NCBI GenBank assembly: GCA_020639255.1
Contig: JACKGZ010000005.1
Coordinates: forward strand, 186,001-250,000
Source: Phycisphaera sp.
GTDB taxonomy: Bacteria > Planctomycetota > Phycisphaerae > Phycisphaerales > UBA1924
Length of the DNA: 64,000 bases
Direction of reading: 5' to 3'
Under the pieces are notes generated by a model. That model made no database searches and was not told the DNA's origin. It saw only the letters and a program-made list of their open reading frames with translations. The position numbers and the translations under genes were made by a program. Positions within the stretch are counted from its first letter, which is position 1. Every line of letters begins with the position of its first letter. Below, one piece after another: positions 53,974-63,014 of this stretch.

Positions 53974-56300
53974 TTATTGCGGCCCTTGCGCATGGCGCGC
54001 TGCGCGGCGCTCTCGCCGCCCGGCTTCTTGGGCGCGCCGGGGCCGCCCTCACGCATGCGCTTCTGCTGCTCACGGATCGCCTGCTGCTTGTCGGATATCT
54101 GCTGGAGTTTCTGCATGAACGAGCCCTGCCTCGGGGTCTTGGGCTTCTTGGTGACTTCGAGCAGGTTGTGCTTCTTGATGTGGCGGCGGATCCAGGTGTT
54201 CTCGATGATCGCCGTGGTCGAGTTGGCGATGAAGTAGAGCGCCAAACCGCACGGAGCGTTGTACATGATGAACGGGAACATGACCACGGTCATGACCTTG
54301 ATCATCTTCTGCTGGCTCTGCTGCTCGGGCGTGAGCGTGGCGGCCGTGGGCGGCGTCAGGAACTTCTGGTGCATGAAGAACACGACGCCAAGCAGGAGCG
54401 GCAGGATGTTGATCGATTTGATCACGCCCATCAGCGGGAGCGTGAAGTGCGTACTCGCTCCGAGCGGGATGAAGTGATCGGGCTCCGAAAGGTCGGCCAT
54501 GAAGGGCCAGGCGCCGCCAGAGAGCGTCTGGAAAATACCGAAGAACGCCGGCTGTTGGCGGAGTTCATAGAGGAAGTACAGGCTCGCGTAGAGCGCGATC
54601 CACACGGGCGACTGGAGCACCATCGGCAGGCAGCCGAGCATGCCCGCGGGGTTGACGCCCTCTTCGCGCCAGAGCTTGGCCATTTCCTGCTGGAGCTTCT
54701 GGCGGTCGTTCGCGTACTTCTCCTGGATCTTCTTCTGCTTGGGCTGCAGGTCCTGCATCTGCTTGCCGAAGCGCTGCATTCGGATCTGCGACCAGCGGTT
54801 GATGGGGTGCAGGATGCCGCGCACGATGAACACGAGCAGGATGATCGCGATCGACCAGTCGTGCACGATCGATTGCAGGAAGCGGATGAGCGAGAGCAGC
54901 GGGTCGGAGAGCCACGTGAACGTGCAGAACGCGCAGGGGCCGCCAAAGTTGTAGACGACCAGCGCCTTCACGCCCGCGGCGTCGGCTGCCGGGCTCTTGG
55001 CGATCACGGCCTTGCTCTTGGGGCCCGCGTAGACCATGAGCCCGTCCGAGGCGCTCTCGCCCGGCGCGATCGATTGTTTCTTGCCGGTGAGACGCAGGAC
55101 AAGCACGCTGTTGTCCGGGCCGTTGCCCGATTGCAGGATGACGCGGTCGATCTTCTCGATCGCGTTCATCGCCAGCGGCTCGCCCGGCTGATCGACAGTG
55201 TGCACGGCGACGCCGTAGTACCGGTTCGTCATCGCCGCCCAAACAAGCTCGAAGCCCGCGTTGGCGGCTCGTTCATCGGGCCAGACCTGGCGGCTGGCGA
55301 GATAGGGCTTGAACGACTTGCCCGTCTGCGGATCGTTCCAGAGCGCCGCCGGATCCTTGGGGTTCAGCACGCTCGCGCGGGGGGTGAGATAGTTCTTGCT
55401 CTGCACGAACTTGCGGCTCTTGTCGAGTTCGGGACGGAGCAGGTAGCCGAAACGCACGCGACGCTTGTCGCCGCCGTAGGTGACGGCGTCCTTGGGCAGA
55501 TCGACCGGACCGAATTGGACGAACTGGACATCCAACGGCTGGCCCGAGACGTTGGCGATGCGTTGCTCGATACGCAGGTCGTTGGTGTCGTTGGTCAGGA
55601 TGTACGTCCGGCGGAGCCTGAGCACTTCGGCGCCGGATGCGTTCTCGACGATCGCCTCGAACGATCCCGGCGCGATCTGATTCCAGACGCCCTTGCCGAT
55701 GAGCGGGACGCGTTTGCCGTCGACGTCGATCCAGAGCGCCGCAAAAGGCGTGACGACGCTGTTCCCGCTGATCTGCTCGTACTGGAGTTCGACGTGGTGC
55801 TCTTCACCGACGGGCTTGCCGTGGCGGAAGTCGGTCGCGCTCTGGATGTTGTCAAACTCGCTGGCGAGTCGGAGCGAGGTGATGCCCGCGCCGACGGCGC
55901 TGAAATGGACCTTCATGCGCTCGGGGCCGTCGGCCTCGATGCCGCCGATCGTGTCGTACGTTGCGCCGGCGTCGAGCACACGGGCGCGAAGGCCTTCGAT
56001 GAGGCTCGGGTCTTTCGCCTGTGCCGTTTCTGGCTGAGCTGCCGAATCGGGCGTAGGTTCATCGGCTTCGGGCTGAGCCGTCGAAGCTTCGTCGGCGGCG
56101 GCCTGTTCGGTCGGCTTGGCTTGCTCGGTTGTCTCGGGCTCGTCTGATTGGGCCGTTGCGATCGGCGCGGGCGTCGCGGACTGCGGCTTGTTGGAAGACT
56201 TGGCCGTGTTCACGAACACCGCGGCCGCGGCGCCGATGCCGACGAGGATCAGAATGAGCGGGACAACGATTCGGAGCAGTCGGTTGGGCTGCTGCGCCAT
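53970..56300 (-). CDS. yidC: Membrane protein insertase YidC
   Basis: 776 residues. An N-terminal membrane helix (LLRIVVPLILILVGIGAAAAVF), an acidic and Ala/Thr/Pro/Glu-rich linker (about 45-95), a large periplasmic beta domain, and the C-terminal insertase with five helices (for example CTFTWLSDPLLSLIRFLQS, then MQRFGKQMQDLQPKQKKIQEKYAND, and PMVLQSPVWIALYASLYFLYEL). The tail is highly basic (KPGGESAAQRAMRKGRNK). It inserts proteins into the inner membrane with or without SecYEG. No rnpA/rpmH genes follow, unlike the usual arrangement. Confidence 0.95.
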   Translation of the reverse strand: MAQQPNRLLRIVVPLILILVGIGAAAAVFVNTAKSSNKPQSATPAPIATAQSDEPETTEQAKPTEQAAADEASTAQPEADEPTPDSAAQPETAQAKDPSLIEGLRARVLDAGATYDTIGGIEADGPERMKVHFSAVGAGITSLRLASEFDNIQSATDFRHGKPVGEEHHVELQYEQISGNSVVTPFAALWIDVDGKRVPLIGKGVWNQIAPGSFEAIVENASGAEVLRLRRTYILTNDTNDLRIEQRIANVSGQPLDVQFVQFGPVDLPKDAVTYGGDKRRVRFGYLLRPELDKSRKFVQSKNYLTPRASVLNPKDPAALWNDPQTGKSFKPYLASRQVWPDERAANAGFELVWAAMTNRYYGVAVHTVDQPGEPLAMNAIEKIDRVILQSGNGPDNSVLVLRLTGKKQSIAPGESASDGLMVYAGPKSKAVIAKSPAADAAGVKALVVYNFGGPCAFCTFTWLSDPLLSLIRFLQSIVHDWSIAIILLVFIVRGILHPINRWSQIRMQRFGKQMQDLQPKQKKIQEKYANDRQKLQQEMAKLWREEGVNPAGMLGCLPMVLQSPVWIALYASLYFLYELRQQPAFFGIFQTLSGGAWPFMADLSEPDHFIPLGASTHFTLPLMGVIKSINILPLLLGVVFFMHQKFLTPPTAATLTPEQQSQQKMIKVMTVVMFPFIMYNAPCGLALYFIANSTTAIIENTWIRRHIKKHNLLEVTKKPKTPRQGSFMQKLQQISDKQQAIREQQKRMREGGPGAPKKPGGESAAQRAMRKGRNK

Positions 56301-56321
56301 TGGGCGTTCCCTTCCTGGGTG

Positions 56322-57104
56322 TCAGCGGCCTTCGTAGAGGCGCTCGCCGAGCCGGTCGCTCAGCTGCGGGATCGATTTGATCATCTCGGCCGTCTTGGCC
56401 AGGTCATACTCGACACGGAAAAACTCGAACCTGTCGGGATGCATCACGACGTACGACGCACGGGGGTCGCCATCGCGTGGCTGACCGACCGAGCCGACGT
56501 TGATGATCGCCTTCTCGCCCGCCTCGAAGGTGTATGTCTCCTCGGTCATCTCGCTGGGCGGGTAGAAGTCGGGCTCATCGGTGAAGACGCCCGGCTGGTG
56601 GGTGTGCCCCACCGCGACCATCGTTTCGACACGGCGGAAGATCGAACCGAGCTTGTCGGGGTCGCCCACGACGTCATCTGGGAAGATGTATTCGTTGATG
56701 GGGCGACGCGGTGAGCCGTGCACGAAGAGCATGGGCACAGTGCCGTCGGGCGCGGTCTCGACGACGCGGACGCGGAGGCGTCCGAGGAAGTCGTACCGGC
56801 GGGCGCGTTTCTCGTCGTCGGGCTCGGCGTCGAGCTGGTCGCGTGTCCAGTACGCTGCGGCGGCTGCGGGCGCGTTGAAGTTGGTCGGCTCGTAGAGGAC
56901 ACCGAAGTCGTGGTTGCCCATGAGCGACCACTCGCAGCGCTCCTCGACGAGATCGAGGCACTCGAGCGGGTTCGGGCCGTAGCCGATGATGTCACCCAGA
57001 CAGATAATCCGCTCGATGCCCCGGCGATCGATGTCCGCCAGGACCGCCCTGAGCGCCTCGACGTTGGAGTGGATATCGCTGATGATCGCGGTCGGCACTG
57101 GCAT
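56322..57104 (-). CDS. Calcineurin-like metallophosphoesterase
   Basis: 260 residues. The motifs are intact: DIH (SDIHSN, residues 9-11), GD (LGDIIGYGPNP), GNHD, and GHTH, with VHGSPR and NVGSVGQPRDGD typical of the YfcE/phosphodiesterase-like subgroup. It hydrolyses phosphomonoesters or diesters; the substrate is unknown. It lies upstream of yidC on the same strand, 21 bases apart, and opposite the clpP operon, whose 268-base intergenic region follows its start. Confidence 0.85.
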   Translation of the reverse strand: MPVPTAIISDIHSNVEALRAVLADIDRRGIERIICLGDIIGYGPNPLECLDLVEERCEWSLMGNHDFGVLYEPTNFNAPAAAAAYWTRDQLDAEPDDEKRARRYDFLGRLRVRVVETAPDGTVPMLFVHGSPRRPINEYIFPDDVVGDPDKLGSIFRRVETMVAVGHTHQPGVFTDEPDFYPPSEMTEETYTFEAGEKAIINVGSVGQPRDGDPRASYVVMHPDRFEFFRVEYDLAKTAEMIKSIPQLSDRLGERLYEGR

Positions 57105-57372
57105 GGATTCCGTCTGAGGGCCATGGGCGGGGCCTGTGCCCTTCTGCCCGGGGCCGTGATGCTAGGGAACGCCAGGGGCCCGAGCAACGCCCCCACGATC
57201 CGGTCGGCAGGCCCGACTTGAGCAACCGACAGATAAACGACAGACTTTTCTGCCTCCTGCCGTCGTTCGGGGATGAGGTTCTAAGATTCCGGGTCGATCT
57301 CGCCGACAAGCAACTGGCGAGGCCGCGACCAGAGGCCGCCAGAGGCCCACGGGCCAAGGAAGGAACCCGAAC

Positions 57373-57975
57373 ATGCCCGCAGCCAGCAGCGTGAGCTACC
57401 AACGCACCCGCGAGATGTCCATCGACGAGCTGCTGCTCGAGAACCGGATTGTCTTCCTGATCGGGGAGATCAACCACGCCTCGGCGGCCCGGGTCATGAT
57501 GCAGATGCTCTATCTGGAGAACCAGAAGCGGGGCACCGAGATTAATTTCTACATCAACAGCCCGGGCGGAGCCGTCGACGACACGCTCGCCCTCTACGAC
57601 ACGATGCAGTTCCTGAGCTCGCCCGTGGCGACCTACTGCATCGGGCGGGCCTACTCGGGCGGGGCCGTCCTGCTCGCGGCGGGCCAGAAGGGCAAGCGGT
57701 ACATCCTGCCCCACGCCAAGGTCATGATCCACCAGCCCTACGGCGGCGTGACCGGCCAGGCCGCGGACATCAAGATCCAGGCCGAGCAGATCATCAAGAT
57801 GAAGAAGGGTCTCAACGAGATCCTCGCCAATCACACCGGCCAGCCCTACGACACCGTCGCCAAGGACGCCGAGCGTGACAAGTACTTCGACGCCGAGGAG
57901 GCCAAGGCCTACGGCCTCGTCGATGAAGTCCTCCAGCACCCGCCGGAAGACATGCAGCGTCACGCGTTCAGCTGA
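57373..57975 (+). CDS. clpP: ATP-dependent Clp protease proteolytic subunit (1)
   Basis: 200 residues. The triad is complete: Ser95 (GRAYSGGAVLL), His120 (VMIHQPYGG) and Asp169 (ERDKYF). The active-site motif AYSGGA differs from the usual ASMGA. Together with a Clp ATPase it degrades unfolded or tagged proteins. It is followed 39 bases on by a second clpP gene. The 268-base upstream gap holds TTGAGC at 57218 and a weak -10-like CAGACT 17 bases later, a poor promoter candidate. Confidence 0.95.
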   Translation: MPAASSVSYQRTREMSIDELLLENRIVFLIGEINHASAARVMMQMLYLENQKRGTEINFYINSPGGAVDDTLALYDTMQFLSSPVATYCIGRAYSGGAVLLAAGQKGKRYILPHAKVMIHQPYGGVTGQAADIKIQAEQIIKMKKGLNEILANHTGQPYDTVAKDAERDKYFDAEEAKAYGLVDEVLQHPPEDMQRHAFS

Positions 57976-58014
57976 TCCCGTCCGTCCGACCAGTCACACA
58001 CACCGAGGATGAAC

Positions 58015-58623
58015 ATGTCCTACCTCGTTCCAATCGTCATCGAGCAGACCGGCAAGGGTGAGCGGTCGTACGACATCTACTCGCGCCTGCTCAAGGACCG
58101 CATCGTCTTCATCGGCGGCGGGATCAACGACGAGATCGCCAATCTCGTCGTCGCGCAGCTCCTGTTCCTCCAGAACGAGGATCCGAAGCTCGACATCCAC
58201 ATGTACGTCAACTCGCCTGGCGGCAGCGTGACGGCTGGCCTGGCGATCATCGACACGATGCGCTACGTCGCACCCGACGTCTGCACCTACATCTTCGGAC
58301 AGGCCGCCAGCATGGGCAGCCTGATCTCCTGCGCCGGCACCAAGGGCAAACGCTACGCCCTGACCAACTCGCGCAACCTGATGCACCAGCCGCTGCTCTC
58401 GGGCGTCATGGAAGGCCAGGCGACCGACCTCGAGATCGAGGCCCGCGAGATGCTCAGGCTCCGCGACCGTCTCTACGGCATCTACGCCGACGCGACGGGC
58501 AAGGACGTCGCGCAGATCGAGGCCGACTGCGACCGCAACAAGTGGCTCGACGACAAGGAAATGCTCGAGTACGGGCTCATCGACAAGGTGCTCACACATC
58601 TGCCGAAGAATCCAGAGGGCTAA
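58015..58623 (+). CDS. clpP: ATP-dependent Clp protease proteolytic subunit (2), Asp-to-Asn in the triad
   Basis: 202 residues from the ATG at 58015 (GAGG six bases upstream; an earlier ATG at 58009 abuts that site). Ser99 (GQAASMGSL) and His124 (LMHQPL) are present, but the residue equivalent to the catalytic Asp, in DCDRNKW, is Asn175. Such a change is known in Listeria ClpP1, which works as a mixed complex with ClpP2. This subunit may therefore need the upstream ClpP for activity. The two genes form an operon. Confidence 0.92.
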   Translation: MSYLVPIVIEQTGKGERSYDIYSRLLKDRIVFIGGGINDEIANLVVAQLLFLQNEDPKLDIHMYVNSPGGSVTAGLAIIDTMRYVAPDVCTYIFGQAASMGSLISCAGTKGKRYALTNSRNLMHQPLLSGVMEGQATDLEIEAREMLRLRDRLYGIYADATGKDVAQIEADCDRNKWLDDKEMLEYGLIDKVLTHLPKNPEG

Positions 58624-58667
58624 GTCCGTCAAGTGTTGATAAACGAGTGTTGTGATACCCTGCGCTC

Positions 58668-58991
58668 ATGAGCGCAGCGGGACACTGTGTCATCTACCGA
58701 TTCCGTGTGATTGAGGGCCGCGAAGACGAATTCGTCCGCGCATGGTCCGACGTGACAGTGAAACTCCGCGACCAGCGCGGCGCCCTCGGCTCGCGGCTGC
58801 ACCGGGGCTCCGACGGGCTCTGGTACGCCTACGCCCAGTGGCCCTCGGCCGAGGCCCGAAACAAGGCGTTCGAGGGCCCGCCCGTCGACGCCGAGGCATC
58901 CGCCAAGCTGCGGGAGCTGACCGAGGGCTCGTTCCCGGAGATCGTGCTCGAGCCCATCGCGGACTATCTCGTCCACGAACGCGGGAGCTAG
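58668..58991 (+). CDS. Antibiotic-biosynthesis-monooxygenase (ABM) fold protein
   Basis: 107 residues with the ferredoxin-like ABM pattern: HCVIYRFRVIEGREDEFVRAWSDVT, LGSRLHRGSDGLWYAYAQWPSAEA, ending in a long helix. Such proteins include heme-degrading monooxygenases and detoxifying enzymes; no cofactor-binding residue is distinctive here, so the substrate is unknown. It lies 44 bases after the clpP pair on the same strand and could be read through from it. Confidence 0.75.
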   Translation: MSAAGHCVIYRFRVIEGREDEFVRAWSDVTVKLRDQRGALGSRLHRGSDGLWYAYAQWPSAEARNKAFEGPPVDAEASAKLRELTEGSFPEIVLEPIADYLVHERGS

Positions 58992-59013
58992 GCCCGCGAA
59001 CTACACTGCGAGC

Positions 59014-59628
59014 ATGAAACGAGCGATCGTCGGCATCCTGCTCACCGCGTGCCTGACCGGGTGCAACTCCGGCAAGCGCATCGCCAAGGCCAACGACGCC
59101 CTGCGCCTCGAACGCGAAACGCTCAAAGAACAAGTCACGTCGCTCGAAGCCGAGAACGCCGAACTCAAGAGCAAGAACAGCGAACTGAACAACCGGCTCG
59201 AATCACCGATCCCAAACGATGTGCTCGCCGCACTCCCTCGTGTCGCGAAAATCGAGCTGACTCGCTACTGCCAGATCGAAGAAACCGACGACGGCCCGGT
59301 CGCCATTTTGTACTTCAAAACCCTTGATGGTCGTGGTCGGTTCGTTCAGGCGGTTGGGAGTGCCTCGGCATCTCTGTACCAGCTCGTCATCCCAACCGAT
59401 CCGGAAACTGGCAACGTCACGGGTGAAGCCGTGCTCGTCACACTGGGTCAAATTGAATTGCAACCCCAGCAACTACGCGATCAATACATCGAAGGTTTGG
59501 GCGGCTCCGCATATCTCGCACGCGTGCCGCTCAAACACATGCCCAATGAACTCGCGTCTTACAGCGTGACGCTGAAGGATTCCATTACGGGCGCCACACA
59601 TCGTGATACGCGCGATGTCGTGCGTTGA
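59014..59628 (+). CDS. Putative coiled-coil lipoprotein
   Basis: 204 residues. Signal peptide with lipobox (MKRAIVGILLTACLTGC, Cys17). A coiled coil follows (ALRLERETLKEQVTSLEAEN..., about 29-66), then a beta-rich domain (RYCQIEETDDGPVAILYFKT). Possible role in linking the outer membrane or a periplasmic complex; the family is not recognised. The stop is adjacent to the stop of the convergent beta-barrel gene. Confidence 0.75.
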   Translation: MKRAIVGILLTACLTGCNSGKRIAKANDALRLERETLKEQVTSLEAENAELKSKNSELNNRLESPIPNDVLAALPRVAKIELTRYCQIEETDDGPVAILYFKTLDGRGRFVQAVGSASASLYQLVIPTDPETGNVTGEAVLVTLGQIELQPQQLRDQYIEGLGGSAYLARVPLKHMPNELASYSVTLKDSITGATHRDTRDVVR

Positions 59629-60381
59629 TCAGAACTCGACCACCAAGCCCACATGCACGTCCGCGGTGAGGATGCTCATCTCCTCGATATCGGTCTGGAA
59701 TTCGAGGCCGGGGATGTACACCCATCGCGTGCCGACGTCGATCCAGACGTTGTCGATCACGCGGATCTCGACGCCCACGGGGATCTGGAGCGCGAAGCTG
59801 GTGTCGCTGTCGCTCGTGCCGTCGATCTCGGCGTCGACCATCGCCACGCCCGCGCCGAAGCCGAGGTAGCCGCGGTATCCCTCGTTGCAGACATCGAAGA
59901 GGATGTTGCCCATGATCATCGTGACTTCGATATTGCCGTCGATGTCCTGCACGGAGTCGCCGTCGTCGTTGATGAGGTCGTCCGTGTCGTAGAAGCGCTG
60001 CGCGAACTCGCCCTCGAAGCGATAGCCCACGCCCGGGTCGGCGGGATTCGGTCCAGGCCCGAGCCGGATGCCCGCGCCGACGTTATAGCCGACGCCGATC
60101 TTCGAGTTGAGCTCGAGATCGTTGCCGAAAGAAGTCGTCTCGACCTCGGTATCGAACGGGAAGACCAAAGCCGCAGCACCGCGGATATAGATGCTCGGAT
60201 AAGGCCCGGAGCCGTACACCTCGGCTTCGTCGGCGTAGGGCTGAAAGCTCTCAGCGGTCAGCAGGCCGCCGGTACGCTCGCGCAGCGATTCGTCCCGGCC
60301 GTTGTCATCGCCCTCATCGGCGATCGCCCCGCCAGCAACGACGGCACACATCGCTCCCACACACACAAGCGTCATCCGCAT
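59629..60381 (-). CDS. Outer-membrane-like beta-barrel protein
   Basis: 250 residues from the ATG at 60381 (GGAGGG upstream; signal peptide MRMTLVCVGAMCAVVAGGAIAD). It has repeated amphipathic strands (IYIRGAAALVFPF, IGVGYNVGAGIRLG, VGYRFEGEFAQRF, LGFGAGVAMVDAEI, FALQIPVGVEIRVIDNVWIDVGTRW) and ends in VGLVVEF, with a C-terminal Phe as in outer membrane proteins. A Glu/Asp-rich N-terminal stretch precedes the barrel. It resembles OmpA/OmpW-type small barrels; the exact family is not determined. Confidence 0.75.
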   Translation of the reverse strand: MRMTLVCVGAMCAVVAGGAIADEGDDNGRDESLRERTGGLLTAESFQPYADEAEVYGSGPYPSIYIRGAAALVFPFDTEVETTSFGNDLELNSKIGVGYNVGAGIRLGPGPNPADPGVGYRFEGEFAQRFYDTDDLINDDGDSVQDIDGNIEVTMIMGNILFDVCNEGYRGYLGFGAGVAMVDAEIDGTSDSDTSFALQIPVGVEIRVIDNVWIDVGTRWVYIPGLEFQTDIEEMSILTADVHVGLVVEF

Positions 60382-60424
60382 CGGAAGGCCCTCCGTCCGC
60401 ATCCTACCACGGGCGATCGCGGGC

Positions 60425-61738
60425 TCAGTGGCCCGGCATCGGGAACTTGGCGCACAGATCGCGGACCTCGCCGCGAACCTGTTCCGTCACACGCGAGAGT
60501 TCGTCCTCACCCGCGAGGCCCGCGCTCAGCACGCGATCGATGAAACTCGCAACGACTTTCATCTCGGCTTCCTTGAACCCACGCGTTGTCGTCGCCGGCG
60601 TGCCCAGGCGGATGCCGCTCGTCACCATCGGCTTGCGCTGATCGCCCGGGATGCCGTTCTTGTTGCAGATGAGCCCCGCGTTCTCGAGCCACTTCTCGGC
60701 GGCCTTGCCCGTCAGCGTGCCATCGGCGCCCTGCGGATCCTTGCTCGTCAGGTCCACAAGCATGAGGTGGTTGTCCGTGCCGCCGGACGTGATGCGGTAG
60801 CCGTGCTCGACGAGTGCGCCCGCGAGCGCCTTGGCGTTGGCGACGATCTGCGTCTGGTACGACTTGTACTCGGGCTTGAGCGCCTCGCCGAACGCGACGG
60901 CCTTCGACGCGATGACGTGCATGAGCGGCCCGCCCTGCATGCCCGGGAACAGAGCGCGGTCGACCTTCTTGCTGATCTCCTCGTCGTTCGTCAGGATCAG
61001 ACCGCCGCGAGGCCCGCGGAGGCTCTTGTGCGTCGTTGTCGTCACGACGTGCGCGTGCGGGAAGGGGCTCGGGTGCTGCCCGCCCACGATCAGGCCCGAG
61101 ATGTGCGCGACGTCCGCCATGAGCAGCGCCCCCACCTCGTCGGCGATCGCGCGGAACCTGGCAAAGTCGATCGTCCGCGGGTACGCGCTGTACCCGCACA
61201 GCAGCATCGCCGGTTTGTGCTCGAGGCACACCGCCCGCACCGCGTCGTAATCGATCCGCTCGAAGTCCGCGTTCTTCTCGTCGCGCACGAGCGGGTAATG
61301 CACCGGCTTGTAGTAGTGCCCGCTGAAATTGATCGGGAGGCCATGACTGAGGTGCCCACCGTCTGCGAGCACGAGGCTCGCAAACGTCGCGCCCGGCTCC
61401 ATGAGCGCCATGAATACCGCCGCGTTCGCCTGCGCGCCCGAGTGAGGCTGCACGTTGGCGTACGCGCACCCGAACATCTGCTTGGCTCGGTCCTGCGCCA
61501 GGCGCTCGATCGCGTCGTGGTGCTCGCACCCGCCGTAGTACCGACGCCCGGGGTAGCCCTCGGCGTACTTGTTCGTCAGGCAGGTGCCCATCGCGTGCAT
61601 CACCGCGGTGCTCGCGTGGTTCTCGCTGGCGATCAGCTCGATCGTCGAGGCTTGGCGGTCCGCCTCCGCCTGGATGATGGAAGCCGCCTCCGGGTCCTGC
61701 TGCCTGATCAGCCCGACGATCTGGTCGTGGATACTCAT
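60425..61738 (-). CDS. glyA: Serine hydroxymethyltransferase
   Basis: 437 residues. It has the standard features: IELIASENHASTAVMHAMG, EGYPGRRYYGG, PHSGAQANAAVF, DVAHISGLIVGG and the PLP-lysine motif TTTTHKSLRGPRGG (Lys in HKSL), then SGGTDNHLMLVDL. It interconverts serine and glycine with tetrahydrofolate and supplies one-carbon units. It starts 41 bases downstream of the exported methyltransferase-like gene on the same strand. Confidence 0.97.
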   Translation of the reverse strand: MSIHDQIVGLIRQQDPEAASIIQAEADRQASTIELIASENHASTAVMHAMGTCLTNKYAEGYPGRRYYGGCEHHDAIERLAQDRAKQMFGCAYANVQPHSGAQANAAVFMALMEPGATFASLVLADGGHLSHGLPINFSGHYYKPVHYPLVRDEKNADFERIDYDAVRAVCLEHKPAMLLCGYSAYPRTIDFARFRAIADEVGALLMADVAHISGLIVGGQHPSPFPHAHVVTTTTHKSLRGPRGGLILTNDEEISKKVDRALFPGMQGGPLMHVIASKAVAFGEALKPEYKSYQTQIVANAKALAGALVEHGYRITSGGTDNHLMLVDLTSKDPQGADGTLTGKAAEKWLENAGLICNKNGIPGDQRKPMVTSGIRLGTPATTTRGFKEAEMKVVASFIDRVLSAGLAGEDELSRVTEQVRGEVRDLCAKFPMPGH

Positions 61739-61779
61739 GGGCCGATCCTACGACCCCAGCCGCGCGGTTTCACGGGGGT

Positions 61780-62796
61780 TCACTCGGGCCTGCGCACGAC
61801 CGTGTAGAGCACGTTGTAGCTCTCGAGATCCTCAGGCCGCCCCCACAAGAGCGCGACCCCGACCTCGCGCATGAGCTGCGAGCCGTTGGTCTGAAAGTGC
61901 AGCACCTCGAAGCCGGCTGCTTCCCAGGCCTCGCGTCCGAAGGGGTCTCGCACGTCGGCCGGGGCGTTGTACGAGCCGTCCTCCTGGCGCCAGGGCCCGG
62001 CGCCGAGGTTGTACACGACCGCGATGCCGCCGGGCTTGAGGGCTTCGTAGATGATCTGCGCGCCCATCGCGGGGTCGCCGCCCACATTGATGGGGTCGTA
62101 GCTCTCCATCGGCTCTTCGGGCTGGACGTAGCCGTGCTTGAGGATGTTCCTCGCCAGGATCAGGTCGTAATCCTTGCCGACAGAGTTGCGGAACTTCCAG
62201 TCGCCGAACCATTCGCCGAAGTGCAGGGAGACTCGGCCCTTCGTGCCGTCGTCAGCGACAACGGTGTCCGTCGGTCGCGTTGACGCGTACAGCAGATGCA
62301 CAATCGGATCGACTTCGACGCCATCAACCTCCGCGCCGCACCGCGCGAGCATCTCGAGCTGCCCGATTTGCCCATAGCCGATGTCGAGAATGCGTTTGAA
62401 CGCGAACGAGTCCATCCCTGCGTCGGCCGCGCACGCCAGCGCGGTCGCGTACGCGATCGGCGAGCCGTAGTTCGTCGCGTAATACCGCCCCGGCCCGAAC
62501 GCCACGGCCTTGAACGCGGCGAGATCCTGCTCGTTCATCTCACGCGCCTGGCTCGGCGTGTAAACCTCACGGCCGAAACCTCCCTCGTCACGCGGCCCAA
62601 CGAAAAGCGTCTGGCCCTCAACTTCGGGAAGCTCTCTGGCTTTCGAGAGCCATTCAACCACCGCGGGCTGCGTGACAATCTCGGCCACGCGGTCGGCCTC
62701 TTGCGCCAGCGCGGTCGGGCCCCAGTCCTGTGCGGCACCCGTTCCGCTCGCCGCTGACAAAGCTGCAATTACCGCGAACGCGGCCAGTCGTTTCAT
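61780..62796 (-). CDS. Exported methyltransferase-like protein
   Basis: 338 residues from the ATG at 62796 (AGGAGG upstream). A signal peptide (MKRLAAFAVIAALSAASGTGAAQ) is followed by a helical segment and a class I SAM-methyltransferase fold: motif I ILDIGYGQIGQ (136-146), GVEVDP (159-164), and LILARNILKHGYVQP at the motif IV position. C-terminal strand VLHFQTNGSQLMREVG. A periplasmic location is puzzling, because SAM is made in the cytoplasm; the fold may have lost the methylation activity or the signal may be a membrane anchor. Confidence 0.7.
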   Translation of the reverse strand: MKRLAAFAVIAALSAASGTGAAQDWGPTALAQEADRVAEIVTQPAVVEWLSKARELPEVEGQTLFVGPRDEGGFGREVYTPSQAREMNEQDLAAFKAVAFGPGRYYATNYGSPIAYATALACAADAGMDSFAFKRILDIGYGQIGQLEMLARCGAEVDGVEVDPIVHLLYASTRPTDTVVADDGTKGRVSLHFGEWFGDWKFRNSVGKDYDLILARNILKHGYVQPEEPMESYDPINVGGDPAMGAQIIYEALKPGGIAVVYNLGAGPWRQEDGSYNAPADVRDPFGREAWEAAGFEVLHFQTNGSQLMREVGVALLWGRPEDLESYNVLYTVVRRPE

Positions 62797-63014
62797 GATC
62801 GCCTCCTGGGCCTTACTACCCGTGTGTGGAAATCTCGCTGCACACCGACGATCGCAGCTCTCGATTGTTCGCATCCAAGCTCGCGCACTCTTCGAAGTGC
62901 ACGAGGATTCATCTGGGACATACCCATACATGGACGCGATGGAAACGCCCGCCCTGACCAGCTCGGCCCGAACTCGGTACGATCCCCGAACCCCATTTCG
63001 AGGAGGGCATAGTC

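Noticed and set aside
54168..56147. 659-residue plus-strand frame
   Set aside because: Antisense to yidC; composed of Arg/His/Asp/Glu repeats without any domain.
57218..57246. Promoter upstream of the clpP pair
   Set aside because: TTGAGC is a fair -35 match but the -10 candidate CAGACT matches only three of six bases.
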